From: Vibrio mediterranei | GTDB lineage: Bacteria; Pseudomonadota; Gammaproteobacteria; Enterobacterales; Vibrionaceae | Assembly (NCBI RefSeq): GCF_900088415.1 | Contig: NZ_FLLQ01000001.1 | Span: forward strand, 496,001-560,000 | Direction of reading: 5' to 3' | Length of the DNA: 64,000 nucleotides | Part shown: positions 54,051 through 63,080 of the stretch, piece after piece | How the letters are laid out: every line of letters starts with the position of its first letter | Numbering within the stretch: position 1 is the stretch's first letter | Translations under genes and position numbers: made by a program | Notes under the pieces: model-generated | What the model was told of the DNA's origin: nothing | Seen by the model: only the letters and a program-made list of their open reading frames with translations | The model's database searches: none

Positions 54051-55658
54051 ATGGGTTTTAAATCTCAAAAATACAGTATAGATTCTACAGATTATCAAGT
54101 CGGTCAAGACAACATCACTAAATGGGGCATGGATGTTCACAATACAGTGTTTACCGCTTCCGCGGGCTTATCCATCCTCTTCATCGTCACTCTCTTAGTA
54201 CTTTCCCCAGAAGACGCAAAAGCAGCCATCGATGCCGTTAAATCCGCTGCACTATCAAAGTTTGATTTTGTCTTTATGTGGGGCGCAAACATTCTTCTGA
54301 TTTTTGCCTTGCTGATTGCTTTATCTCCGCTCGGTAAAATTCGTTTAGGTGGCGACAATGCCACAACAGATTATTCAACCATTTCCTGGATCGCCATGTT
54401 ATTTGCAGCGGGTATGGGTATTGGTTTGATTTTTTGGGGCGTAGCAGAGCCGACCGCCTTTTATACCAATTGGTTTGGTACACCGCTAGGTGTTGAACCG
54501 TTTACACCAGAAGGACGAGAACTAGCCTTAGGTGCTGCCGTATTCCACTGGGGACTTCACGCTTGGGCTATCTATGGGATGGCCGCATTATCGCTAGCAT
54601 ACTTTGTCTATAACAAAGGTCTTCCGCTCTCAATGCGATCGGTATTCTACCCTCTACTTGGTGACAGAGTTTGGGGAAGAGTCGGTGACGTTATCGATGT
54701 AATGGCTGTTCTGGTAATCCTATTTGGCCTTGCAACATCACTTGGTCTGGGCGGCTCACAAGCTGCAAGTGGAATCAGTCACGTATTCGGACTAGAAAAC
54801 AGTCTTCTGCTTCAGATTGCCATTATCCTGACCATTATGGGTTTGGCTATTGTTTCTGTTGTTCGTGGAATGGACGGCGGCGTTAAGGTATTGAGTAATC
54901 TCAATATGATTATCGCATTCGTTTTCCTTGGTTTTATCGGTATTTTGAACTTCACAACGGTATTGGATTCAGTTTCGACCGCAGTAGTTGGTTATGTGAA
55001 AAATATTCTTCCACTAAGCCAAAGCGCTGGCCGTGAAGACACCACATGGCTTCATGGCTGGACTGTGTTCTATTGGGCCTGGTGGGTTGCATATGCGCCA
55101 TTCTTCGGTATGTTCGTTGCACGAATTTCAAAAGGCAGAACAATTCGCGAATTCCTATTTTGTGTACTAGTTATCCCTACTCTTGTCACCACTGCATGGA
55201 TGTCTTTCTTTGGCGGTGTCGCGATTCAACAGATCGTTGATCATGTGGGTATACTTGGTGCCGCTCAGGGTATCGGAGACGTTTCACTTAGCTTGTTCTA
55301 TATGCTTGATGCGTACCCTATTGGTAACATCTTATCGCTGATTGCCGTTGCGCTGATCATTGTTTTCTTTGTGACCACTTTGGACTCAGGTTCAATCGTA
55401 GTAGACAGTATGACTGCAGGTGGCAAACTCGAGCTTCCTATCAAGCAGAAAGTGGTCTGGGCTGTGATCTCAGCTGTCATCGCCGTGGTCATGTTGTGGA
55501 TCGGTGGTACTCAATCGATTCAAGCACTTCAATCGATTACCATCATTGCAGCGCTGCCATTTACGCTGATTCTAATTTTAGGTTGTGTGAGTTTGATTAA
55601 AGGCTTACTTACTGAGGTTGAACAACCTCAAGTAGCTAGCGACAAGTCTGCCCAATAG
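54051..55658 (+). CDS. BCCT-family betaine/carnitine/choline transporter
   Basis: About 535 residues from ATG 54051; an in-frame start at 53955 would add 32 residues that do not look like the family. It has twelve helices of the LeuT-like fold. Key motifs are AAGMGIGLIFWGVAEP (glycine-rich unwound helix) and the aromatic ligand box in WTVFYWAWWVAYAPFFGMFVARISKGRTIREF. The GMGIGL form is usual in sodium-coupled betaine carriers. It imports a compatible solute for osmotic balance, as ProXWV does elsewhere in the window. No strong ribosome site is visible. It is monocistronic with a terminator behind. Confidence 0.91.
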   Translation: MGFKSQKYSIDSTDYQVGQDNITKWGMDVHNTVFTASAGLSILFIVTLLVLSPEDAKAAIDAVKSAALSKFDFVFMWGANILLIFALLIALSPLGKIRLGGDNATTDYSTISWIAMLFAAGMGIGLIFWGVAEPTAFYTNWFGTPLGVEPFTPEGRELALGAAVFHWGLHAWAIYGMAALSLAYFVYNKGLPLSMRSVFYPLLGDRVWGRVGDVIDVMAVLVILFGLATSLGLGGSQAASGISHVFGLENSLLLQIAIILTIMGLAIVSVVRGMDGGVKVLSNLNMIIAFVFLGFIGILNFTTVLDSVSTAVVGYVKNILPLSQSAGREDTTWLHGWTVFYWAWWVAYAPFFGMFVARISKGRTIREFLFCVLVIPTLVTTAWMSFFGGVAIQQIVDHVGILGAAQGIGDVSLSLFYMLDAYPIGNILSLIAVALIIVFFVTTLDSGSIVVDSMTAGGKLELPIKQKVVWAVISAVIAVVMLWIGGTQSIQALQSITIIAALPFTLILILGCVSLIKGLLTEVEQPQVASDKSAQ

Positions 55659-55667
55659 ATAACTTTA

Positions 55668-55703
55668 GGCTTATCGTAACCGCGTTACGGTAAGCCTTTT
55701 TTA
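55668..55703 (+). terminator. Intrinsic terminator after BCCT gene
   Basis: Arms AGGCTTATCGTAAC and GTTACGGTAAGCCT (one wobble) around CGC, followed by six Ts. Confidence 0.88.
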
Positions 55704-55971
55704 GCTCTTTACTCACATTCCCCTTTGCCCTCACCGTTCAAGATCCTCCTTAATAAAACGACTGTTCGACGTGGCCCTGCTCTCCAAATGGGACATCAAC
55801 AGAATAAATACCACACACCAAAGCCATAGCCTTAACTAATGTTTTATCAAGTATATCTGGGTATAATCTCTATCAATTTAAGGATATTTCCTCAAAACGG
55901 TGTACTTAACACCCCGTAGCTGCTTTTCGATTCAAATCATCAATGCGGCAAGATAAAGGACTATTGAACAC

Positions 55972-56664
55972 ATGAATTCCGATTTATCTATCCATGTATT
56001 GCTCATTGAAGATGACCGAGACTTAGCAGCCTCGGTTGCAGATTACTTGGAATACGAAAACATAAAATGCGATCACGCCTACGATGGACAGAGTGGTTAC
56101 AATTTAGCCAGCGAGAATTACTACGACGTCATCCTTCTTGATTTAATGCTACCCAAGGTAAACGGCTTTACGGTTTGCCAAAACCTTCGAAAAGCAGGTA
56201 TTGACACACCTATTCTCATGTTGACGGCCAAAGATACCATTGAAGACAAAGAGGCTGGGTTCAACTCAGGTACCGACGATTACCTTGTAAAGCCATTTAT
56301 GATGAAAGAACTGGCTTTACGGATAAAATCTCTATCGAGAAGACGAAGTGGTCAAATAACTAAACTCGTTGCTGGAGATCTGACCTATGATCTTAAACAA
56401 AAACGAGTAACGCGTTCAAATCAACCTATTGAACTCACTCGACTTAATCTTAGGTTGTTAGAGCTGCTAATGCGTAAATCTCCTCAGTTGGTCTCGAGAG
56501 AAGAAATCGAACAGACGCTATGGCCTAATGAAATACCTGAAACCAACAACCTAAAGGTTCAGCTTTATCAACTTCGACAGAAAGTTGATAAGAATCATAA
56601 TATTAAACTCATCGAAACCGTTGTGGGCCAAGGTGTAAGAATTCAGGTTGCCAGCAATGCTTAA
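55972..56664 (+). CDS. OmpR-family response regulator
   Basis: A 230-residue two-component regulator. The receiver domain (1-120) has the acidic pair in LLIEDDRDLA, the phospho-acceptor Asp57 in VILLDLMLPKVNGF, and the conserved Lys in DDYLVKPF. The C-terminal winged-helix DNA-binding domain (about 130-228) shows LTRLNLRLLELLMRKSPQLVSREEIEQTLW and the VETVVGQGVRIQ end. It overlaps the sensor kinase gene by 8 bases. Its targets are not visible; the exported protein gene downstream of the kinase is a candidate. Confidence 0.93.
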   Translation: MNSDLSIHVLLIEDDRDLAASVADYLEYENIKCDHAYDGQSGYNLASENYYDVILLDLMLPKVNGFTVCQNLRKAGIDTPILMLTAKDTIEDKEAGFNSGTDDYLVKPFMMKELALRIKSLSRRRSGQITKLVAGDLTYDLKQKRVTRSNQPIELTRLNLRLLELLMRKSPQLVSREEIEQTLWPNEIPETNNLKVQLYQLRQKVDKNHNIKLIETVVGQGVRIQVASNA

Positions 56665-57937
56665 TAAGAGCTTTCCATTAAAAAACCATCTCACCTCGTT
56701 TTTCCTTGGAATCGCGATTATCACTGCCTTCATGCTTTTCGAGCTGCTTGTTCGCTACTTTGAGTACGGCATTGAAGATTCCGTGAAGATGAGAATGTTA
56801 ACGGAGTGGCGAGCCTACTCAGAAGCTTACCAGTTAGACCCTAATATCGAGTTGCCAAGTTCTTATGTGATTCGATTCTACCTAGACGACCTCCCCGTTA
56901 TTCGTGTGGAAGGAACGAATATTTTGGAAAATGTTCAACTTTCCAACAATCAATTCACTGTGGTTTCAGTGGATGAAACTTTTTCCGATGACCCAGAGAA
57001 GGAAATCACTTTAGGGATATTTAGGTTTCTTCGCGACGACGAAAAAACGGTATACGTCATCGCGAAATATGACTACCACCTAATCAATGACACAATCGAT
57101 ATATGGTTTGATAGCCGATTCAATTTTATCTTGCTAATCGTCGGTGGTTATATCTCTATAGTGCTATTGGCACTCTGGTTTTATAGCTATCGAATTGGAA
57201 AAAGAACTGAGCAACTGGTTCATTGGTCTGAACTGGTATCAGAGAACTTAGAATCAAACCCCACTCCCGATTTTACTTTTCAGGAATACAATCGCGTCGC
57301 TTCATATTTGCAACGAGCACTATCGAAAAATGCCCGCTTGCTCGCTCGGGAAAAGGACTTTTTATCTCATACCAGTCACGAACTTCGCACCCCTCTGGCC
57401 ATCATCAGAGCTAATATGGAGATATTGGAAAGAATAGCGCTACCAGAAGCATCAAAAAACGCGATTGTGCGCATAGACCGAGCAAGTAAAAACATGCAAC
57501 AAGTCGTTGAGACAATGCTTTGGCTTTCTCGCAAACACAACACCGCCCCACCACAAAAGGAAATTTCAGTAGCCGCTTTATTGAATGAACTGGTCGACGA
57601 GTACTATCACTTCATTAACGGTTCTGATGTGTCGTTAGAGACTGATTATAGTAACGCTCCAGTACTAGACTTACCGGAAACCCCGATACGAATTGTTATA
57701 AGTAATCTATTGGTTAACGCATTCAAATACACCCACGCAGGGCTTATACGCATTTATTGCAAAGACAACGCCGTCATCATTGAAAATACCACCACGGCGA
57801 ACCATGAGCTGCAGGTAACTGACGGATTTGGTTTGGGACAAGATCTAATATTCAGAATTTGCGATAAGCTCGGTTGGTTTATGGAAACTAAAAAGACCGA
57901 GACAGGCTTCGTTGCTATTCTTCACTTGCCAACATAA
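56657..57937 (+). CDS. Sensor histidine kinase
   Basis: About 426 residues (ATG 56657 overlapping the regulator's stop; an earlier TTG is in frame). Two membrane helices (about 12-32 and 165-185) bracket a 130-residue periplasmic sensor domain. The dimerisation H-box is LSHTSHELRTPLAIIRANMEIL and the N-box is ISNLLVNAFKYTHAG. The G1 box is not canonical: where DxGxG is expected the sequence reads IENTTTANHEL, though a GFGLGQDLI G2 box follows. This variant is known in some compact kinases, so activity is likely but worth noting. The signal sensed is unknown. Confidence 0.9.
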   Translation: MLNKSFPLKNHLTSFFLGIAIITAFMLFELLVRYFEYGIEDSVKMRMLTEWRAYSEAYQLDPNIELPSSYVIRFYLDDLPVIRVEGTNILENVQLSNNQFTVVSVDETFSDDPEKEITLGIFRFLRDDEKTVYVIAKYDYHLINDTIDIWFDSRFNFILLIVGGYISIVLLALWFYSYRIGKRTEQLVHWSELVSENLESNPTPDFTFQEYNRVASYLQRALSKNARLLAREKDFLSHTSHELRTPLAIIRANMEILERIALPEASKNAIVRIDRASKNMQQVVETMLWLSRKHNTAPPQKEISVAALLNELVDEYYHFINGSDVSLETDYSNAPVLDLPETPIRIVISNLLVNAFKYTHAGLIRIYCKDNAVIIENTTTANHELQVTDGFGLGQDLIFRICDKLGWFMETKKTETGFVAILHLPT

Positions 57938-58153
57938 TGTCATGTACTCGCAACAGGCCGAACCGAATGTTCCAAAAACGAGGGTGCCACCATTTCACCT
58001 CTATTTCACCTCCCTTCCGATAGAATGGACGGTATGTCAGATTTATAGGCTAAAGATAGTTCCTTCAGAATAGTTTTTGTTTCTTAGCCTAGAACTCTGC
58101 TCGCATTTACCGCCTCTCGCTGCATCAAGCGACTTCTTATGGAGCCATTTTTT

Positions 58154-59398
58154 ATGACTTTGCAATATCCCAAAGCCCTTCCTGTAGCAATGACCGTAGC
58201 TTGTCTCAATATCAACGTAGTCAACGCGGGTTCATCCAGTGTTGATTTTTCTATTTCAACACAACAAGAAGCACTCGGTATTACTGAAGTTCCATTACAA
58301 CTGAAAAAACAGTTTTCGTCAGAGTTACGCTTTAATCGTTACACTTCGGTTGTTGCACCCAATGGAAAGTCGATTCACATTATTGCTCAAGACCAGCTAT
58401 CTGACGGACAGATAATTCGAGCCAAATCGGTGCTTGTTCATTATCTTACCGACTTTTCCGGATCCAAGTATGGAAGCAATAAGGGTGCTGTTGCGAATAG
58501 AATGGCTGAGAATGGTGCTACTTTACTCCTTTTAAACGGACGAGATGATGGCACTAATAACGCTGCCGAACTTGAGGGGCAGCCTTTATATGAAGAGGAA
58601 ATTCAAGTTGAGGGCGGACCTTGGTACATGGCGCAAAACTACCAGCACCGAGACGCGACTTTTGAAGAAATATTGCACCTCGTTCATGATTATGGAATCG
58701 GCGTAGATGGGTACGACAAATTCATAGGGGTTCTCCCTGAGTACCAGACTGAAATACGCAATGCTCAAATCAATGCTTATGCCAAACAAATTTGGGCTAT
58801 GACTCCAGAAGTACAAGATTGGATCGACGAGCTAACGGCAGAGAACAGTCTAACTCAAGAGTATCTAGCATCTGTTCTAGACTCATATTACGGCTTGTGG
58901 GGTGCTTATCCGAAGCAATCTTTTAGGATGATGGACAAGTTTACCGGCGGATGGGGAATGTGGGGATTTTACATTGCTGGAACTAGACACGAAGTTGAAC
59001 TTCGTGATCCAAAGGGCTATCAGTTAATGACAGAATTCTTCCATCCCTACTTAACCTATAACGCCCATCTAGACCCTAATTTTAAAGGAACGTTTAGTCT
59101 CCAATATCGTGAAGACTTGCTTTATACCAACCACTCTCGCTACCTCAAAGACATAACTTTGACAGGAGGCCATCCCGTCGAAGTAATCGTCAATAAACTT
59201 GACAATAACATTACAGGCAATAATTCCAATACCACCGTTACGTTCTCAGGAGAAAAGAATGATTACAACATCAACTATCAGGATGATGCTGTGATTGTTA
59301 GAGACTCTCTTTTAGGACGAGATGGTAATAATACGCTACGGTCAGTCAGTACAATACGTTTTGCAGACCAATCCGTTGACACTCGTAGAATATATTAG
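58154..59398 (+). CDS. Exported protein of unknown function with RTX-like C-terminal motif
   Basis: About 414 residues from ATG 58154, with GGAG 9 bases before it (an in-frame ATG at 58139 overlaps that site). A signal peptide ends near NVVNAG. The central part includes ATFEEILHLVHDYGIGVDG, whose closely spaced histidines and glutamates could bind metal but do not form a standard HExxH site. The last 70 residues, NNSNTTVTFSGEKNDYNINY ... LRSVSTIRFADQSV, resemble the C-terminal motif of hemolysin-type secreted proteins. It follows the two-component genes by 200 bases and could be their target. Function unknown. Confidence 0.75.
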   Translation: MTLQYPKALPVAMTVACLNINVVNAGSSSVDFSISTQQEALGITEVPLQLKKQFSSELRFNRYTSVVAPNGKSIHIIAQDQLSDGQIIRAKSVLVHYLTDFSGSKYGSNKGAVANRMAENGATLLLLNGRDDGTNNAAELEGQPLYEEEIQVEGGPWYMAQNYQHRDATFEEILHLVHDYGIGVDGYDKFIGVLPEYQTEIRNAQINAYAKQIWAMTPEVQDWIDELTAENSLTQEYLASVLDSYYGLWGAYPKQSFRMMDKFTGGWGMWGFYIAGTRHEVELRDPKGYQLMTEFFHPYLTYNAHLDPNFKGTFSLQYREDLLYTNHSRYLKDITLTGGHPVEVIVNKLDNNITGNNSNTTVTFSGEKNDYNINYQDDAVIVRDSLLGRDGNNTLRSVSTIRFADQSVDTRRIY

Positions 59399-59587
59399 CT
59401 CTCCGACTCGTCATTAATTCTCAACTGACGAGTAGACGATGCTCTCAGACATTATGAATTAGATAATAATACCAACGCAATTACAATCACATACATTAGG
59501 TGAACAAGAAATTACATACAAGTTACTTAGATAGACTAAACCCACAATTATCTTACCAACCTTGTCACAATGAATATCAAAAGTGGC

Positions 59588-59619
59588 GTTCAAGTCTAAA
59601 TAATATATTTATCATCTTG
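59588..59619 (+). repeat. 32-bp upstream element, copy 1
   Basis: GTTCAAGTCTAAATA, then 7 bases, then TATCATCTTG. The other copy at 60555 shares the first 15 bases exactly and 9 of the last 10 at identical spacing. Confidence 0.6.
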
Positions 59620-59890
59620 ATATGCTATATATCACAAAAAATAAATGCACTCTTTCATTAGAGAACATTGACAAATGAGGCAATCAATAGAAACTTGAAG
59701 ACAGACCAATTAATATGCAACAAAAGTCGATACTGCGTACTAAAAGATTGGGTTCTTCACTATGCAATAACTGTTATCCTAGGTTTGTACTTGCATATAA
59801 AAATGTCAATTGAAATACAACACCTGCGGTAAACAACTAAGTAAGCCAATATTGCTTTACATTAAAACCTATCAGAAAGAATGAAACAAT

Positions 59891-59916
59891 GTTGGTTTAT
59901 TTAATGCTAAACCAAC
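59891..59916. promoter_or_regulatory. Palindrome before the HigA-like gene
   Basis: Perfect 9-bp arms GTTGGTTTA and TAAACCAAC around 8 bases, 32 bases before the start codon. Antitoxins of this type usually bind such sites to repress themselves. Confidence 0.55.
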
Positions 59917-59947
59917 AAGTAAATATAGATAAATCCAAGGTTACTTT

Positions 59948-60250
59948 ATGAGCTTTCCACCAAAATCTGCTGTCGATGTTTTTGCTTTATTAAAGGAAAA
60001 ACATAACCTCAGTACAAGAGAGTTGGCTCGGTCCATCGGTGTAAGTCATGGTGGACTTGCAATGGTCTTATGCGGAAATACGAGACTCTCTCCTAAACTA
60101 GCTATGAGACTGTGCTGCTTCTTCGCACTGGACATAGACAGCATACTTGAGGCACAAGCAAAATATGAAGCATGGCAAGTTAAACAGGACGGCTTGTCGA
60201 TTGAAGCCACATTGAGCGAAGTATTGGAAAATCGGCAAGAAAACAAATAA
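59948..60250 (+). CDS. HigA-like helix-turn-helix protein without an adjacent toxin
   Basis: A 100-residue DNA-binding protein. The helix-turn-helix is STRELARSIGVSHGGLAMVLCGNTRLSPKLAMRLCCFFALDIDSILEAQAKYEAW, closely following the HigA/VapI antitoxin pattern (ISPKLALRL, then an aromatic, then a YxxW). An AAGG ribosome site precedes the ATG. HigB is normally encoded just upstream, but no frame exists there, so the protein is either an orphan antitoxin or a free-standing regulator. A perfect palindrome in its leader fits autoregulation. A hairpin follows at 60272-60300. Confidence 0.85.
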   Translation: MSFPPKSAVDVFALLKEKHNLSTRELARSIGVSHGGLAMVLCGNTRLSPKLAMRLCCFFALDIDSILEAQAKYEAWQVKQDGLSIEATLSEVLENRQENK

Positions 60251-60657
60251 CCTGTGTTTTGCTTTAACGCTTAAGGTGATCACCTTTTAGATGATCGCCT
60301 TACTATCGTTTCCTATCACGCTTAGTATTGTCGTCAATTCATTATTAAATCTCTATTAATAAGATTCTCAACCTCTTTTCATTAAATACCTCGATTCTCA
60401 CCATCTCGCGATATAGCACCCTCGTTAATCATATTATCTATTTTTTATTACATTCCAATACATTATCAACATAGAAAATGACATTACAAATAACCCATCT
60501 GACAAAGAAGTTATATTCAAATACAACCTCCCAACTTAAAAACCCTATTTAACTGTTCAAGTCTAAATATTAATACTATCAACTTGTCAATAAACATCTC
60601 TCACATAAAAATAATCATCGTTGAATAAAAACACAAGAAAGGACAAAAAGGTAAATT
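60251..60657. other. Intergenic region before the carbohydrate-type porin
   Basis: About 400 AT-rich bases. A hairpin (AAGGTGATCA with TGATCGCCTT, 60272-60300) probably terminates the HigA-like transcript. The second 32-bp element lies at 60555-60586, about 70-100 bases before the porin start, a promoter-proximal position. Confidence 0.45.
60555..60586 (+). repeat. 32-bp upstream element, copy 2
   Basis: GTTCAAGTCTAAATA, then 7 bases, then TATCAACTTG. Same layout as the copy at 59588, in the same orientation to the next gene. Confidence 0.6.
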
Positions 60658-61719
60658 ATGAAATTCAATATATTAGCAGTGAGTATTGCATGTGCGACTA
60701 TGTCATTTGGAACAATGGCAGCAGACATTAAAGCCGGCCCTGGTACATTAACTCTTGGCGGCAATATGCGTATTGATATGAACGCTACGAAACAGTCTGT
60801 TGACTTAAAGACTTCGACAACAAAACTAAAATCGGACAAAACAACGCTTAATACAAATGGGCGTCTATCATTTACTGCCGATTATATTGTTGAGCAAAAC
60901 GGGTATAAAATGAAAGCTCGTGTTAATCCGTTACTGAAAACGGACGGCACCGTCACTATGGATGACGCTTACTTAGACCTTAAGAAAACTGGCAACACTT
61001 ATCTGGGCGCTCAGTTAGGTCGTTTCGAAGCTCTGGATCTCTCCCCTCTTCAAATTGATATTTTCGTAGATGATGCTGATACAGCCAGTCTAGTCGATGG
61101 TGAACTATTCGCAGGTCACTATCGTGGTAACAAATACCGCGGACGTTTTGATGGCGCAGCGTTACTTTACGCTGGTAATGATTTAATTAAATTTGAAACC
61201 AACGTTGTTTTCGTTGATCAAAAAGATAAAAACAGCAATGTTGCGTTACGTCCAGTATTAACAGTGACTCCAAGCAAATCGTTCTCAATCTCAGCAGGTC
61301 TTGAGAAAGGTTTTGACGACGCGTCTAAAGACAAAGATGAACTTGGTTTAGCTACAACTGCTAATGTTAAATTTGGCCTAGCAAGCTTAAACCTGAGTTA
61401 CGCATACAAGACATCTAAACCTCTCTTGAAAGGTACCAGTACCCGTGTAGACACAAAACTACACACGTTCGGTACTAACATTGCAGCGTATGGTTTCGGC
61501 TTAGGTGCTTTCTATACAACAGCCAACAACGAAGTAAAAAATGGCAGCGTTGGCGATGTGAATCTATTCACTACCTACGCTGGTTATGAGCACAAAGACT
61601 TTTTAGTTGACTCATTGACGGCGTCTACAGGTGCTTATTACACCTCCGCAAAGGCTGACAAAGTAAGCGGCGATGTCTCTGAATACGGCGCTCGTGTACG
61701 TCTTCAGTACAACTTCTAA
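60658..61719 (+). CDS. Outer membrane porin, carbohydrate-type
   Basis: A 353-residue beta-barrel protein with a signal peptide of about 21 residues (ending FGTMAA) and mature DIKAGPGTLTLGGNMRID. Repeating amphipathic strands, a GAQLGRFEALDLSP strand-turn region and a C-terminal YNF fit an outer membrane channel. It is not similar to the two porins at the left end; the style recalls RafY-like or other sugar porins. Its own 32-bp element upstream is shared with the HigA-like gene. Two hairpins follow. Confidence 0.85.
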   Translation: MKFNILAVSIACATMSFGTMAADIKAGPGTLTLGGNMRIDMNATKQSVDLKTSTTKLKSDKTTLNTNGRLSFTADYIVEQNGYKMKARVNPLLKTDGTVTMDDAYLDLKKTGNTYLGAQLGRFEALDLSPLQIDIFVDDADTASLVDGELFAGHYRGNKYRGRFDGAALLYAGNDLIKFETNVVFVDQKDKNSNVALRPVLTVTPSKSFSISAGLEKGFDDASKDKDELGLATTANVKFGLASLNLSYAYKTSKPLLKGTSTRVDTKLHTFGTNIAAYGFGLGAFYTTANNEVKNGSVGDVNLFTTYAGYEHKDFLVDSLTASTGAYYTSAKADKVSGDVSEYGARVRLQYNF

Positions 61720-61732
61720 ACAAAAAGAATCA

Positions 61733-61806
61733 AGACTTATAAGGAAACTGCCTTTTCGATAAGTCCTGATGCTCCCTTGCAAACTTAATCTCACTTGCAA
61801 GGGAGC
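61733..61806 (+). terminator. Tandem hairpins after the porin
   Basis: GACTTAT/ATAAGTC (61733-61764, inner AAGG/CCTT) and a perfect 12-bp stem GCTCCCTTGCAA/TTGCAAGGGAGC (61771-61806). Confidence 0.6.
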
Positions 61807-61967
61807 CCCTCCTTCCATAACTCCTACCGTATCTCATTGTTTTAAGTAGGCTTACGTAGAGTTGCTAAGATATTTCTATACCAACTTACCATCTACTACC
61901 TAAAAATTATCCCAAATAATATTTGACACATACTCAAAGTGAAATTAACATTCGCACCCACTGACTG

Positions 61968-61981
61968 ACTGACTGGTCAGT
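61968..61981. promoter_or_regulatory. TetR-type operator 1
   Basis: ACTGACTGGTCAGT, a dyad with two central bases out, preceded by two more ACTG units. It lies 8-20 bases before the TetR-family start. A near-identical site is at 62599. Confidence 0.7.
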
Positions 61982-61988
61982 TAACAAA

Positions 61989-62540
61989 GTGAGTAATGTG
62001 ATGGACAAGAAAGACAAGATCATTGAAGTTGCCATGCAGCTATTTGCGGAGCATGGGTTTGAAAAAACGCCTATTTCAACTATCTGTGAGCATGCAGAAA
62101 TCTCAAAAGGCTTAGTTTTCCATCACTTTAAAAATAAGAACGAACTACTAAGAGCAGTGTTCACCCATATGACTGACATCATCAACGGAGTTGACCAACA
62201 AGATGAGCATTTAGCTTCATCAGAAGGGAGACTTGAGGCGATGATTGATTCGATATTTGAAGGAATGATGATCGAACAGCACCGAAAGATGTATCAATTA
62301 AACTTCAGTGTTATGGTACATCCGACCACGCGTAAGATCGTCTTAGATCTAATTGAAGAAAGATATCAAGGTCTGCAGGCATCAACCGAAGAGGTGTTTC
62401 GTTCCCTGTCGCACCCAAATCCATCGGTTGTGACAAGAATGTTTATCGCTGAAATCGACGGCATCGCAATGAACTATTTGTTGAATGTTGACTTCCCTAT
62501 AGAAGAAATCAAACAAGAATTCATCAACAAATATTGTTAA
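61989..62540 (+). CDS. TetR-family transcriptional regulator
   Basis: A 183-residue repressor (GTG 61989, or ATG 62001 beginning MDKKDKIIEVAMQLF). The helix-turn-helix reads GFEKTPISTICEHAEISKGLVFHHFKNKNELLRAVF, a standard TetR N-terminus; the rest is the variable ligand-binding and dimerisation region. Matching dyads before this gene and before the downstream operon indicate that it represses itself and the RNHCP-GTPase genes. A good terminator separates it from them. The inducer is unknown. Confidence 0.92.
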   Translation: MSNVMDKKDKIIEVAMQLFAEHGFEKTPISTICEHAEISKGLVFHHFKNKNELLRAVFTHMTDIINGVDQQDEHLASSEGRLEAMIDSIFEGMMIEQHRKMYQLNFSVMVHPTTRKIVLDLIEERYQGLQASTEEVFRSLSHPNPSVVTRMFIAEIDGIAMNYLLNVDFPIEEIKQEFINKYC

Positions 62541-62555
62541 TAGATTCACTCAATA

Positions 62556-62584
62556 TCACGCACAGTTAATGGCGTGATTTTTTT
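62556..62584 (+). terminator. Intrinsic terminator after the TetR gene
   Basis: Arms ATCACGC and GCGTGAT around a 10-base loop, then a run of Ts. Confidence 0.85.
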
Positions 62585-62598
62585 AAACACAACAACCG

Positions 62599-62612
62599 AC
62601 TGCACGGTCAGT
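62599..62612. promoter_or_regulatory. TetR-type operator 2
   Basis: ACTGCACGGTCAGT, matching the site at 61968 in 11 of 14 positions, 57 bases before the RNHCP gene. Confidence 0.65.
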
Positions 62613-62669
62613 CAGTTCCTTTTTAAGGAGCAGTATCACCAATAAACTAACTAGTGTGAGGTATTCATT

Positions 62670-63080
62670 ATGACTAGAACGAAAACTTTAAGAGCTAACC
62701 CTAACGAATCATTCCTTTGTGCATCATGTGGTTTAGGCGTGACACCTATTCAATACGGTGGACAACATCGTAACCACTGCCCTCACTGCCTAAGCAGCGT
62801 GCACATGGATATTAAAGCGGGAGATAGACGTTCGAGTTGTCGTGGCATTATGGAACCGATCAGTATTTATGTTCAAAAGAATCGAGAATGGTCTCTGGTC
62901 CACAAATGTAGTAAGTGCAGCACGATTAGAACAAACCGAATCGCAGCAGACGACAATGAATTTTTGTTAGTAACAATGGCAGCAGAACCGATGATGTCTC
63001 TACCATTCCCATCAAAAACTATTTTGTCTGAACTGAAACAAATGAGCATAAACAAAGGTAGTGAATATGTACTCGAATAA
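62670..63080 (+). CDS. RNHCP-domain zinc-ribbon protein
   Basis: A 136-residue protein with the RNHCP domain: FLCASCGLGV, then HRNHCPHCLSSVHMDIKAGDRRSSCRGIMEPISI, then VHKCSKCSTIRTNRIAADDN. The CxxC pairs suggest two zinc-binding sites. The exact role of the domain is not established; its frequent link with RsgA-type GTPases, as here, hints at ribosome-associated work. It overlaps the GTPase gene by 14 bases and is preceded by an operator for the upstream TetR protein. Confidence 0.87.
   Translation: MTRTKTLRANPNESFLCASCGLGVTPIQYGGQHRNHCPHCLSSVHMDIKAGDRRSSCRGIMEPISIYVQKNREWSLVHKCSKCSTIRTNRIAADDNEFLLVTMAAEPMMSLPFPSKTILSELKQMSINKGSEYVLE

Larger units (their letters stand above)
59399..59947. 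other. AT-rich intergenic region before the HigA-like gene
   Basis: About 550 bases with no open reading frame of useful size, including none for a HigB toxin. It contains one copy of a 32-bp element (59588-59619) and a 9-bp-arm inverted repeat (59891-59916) close to the HigA-like start. Confidence 0.45.
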
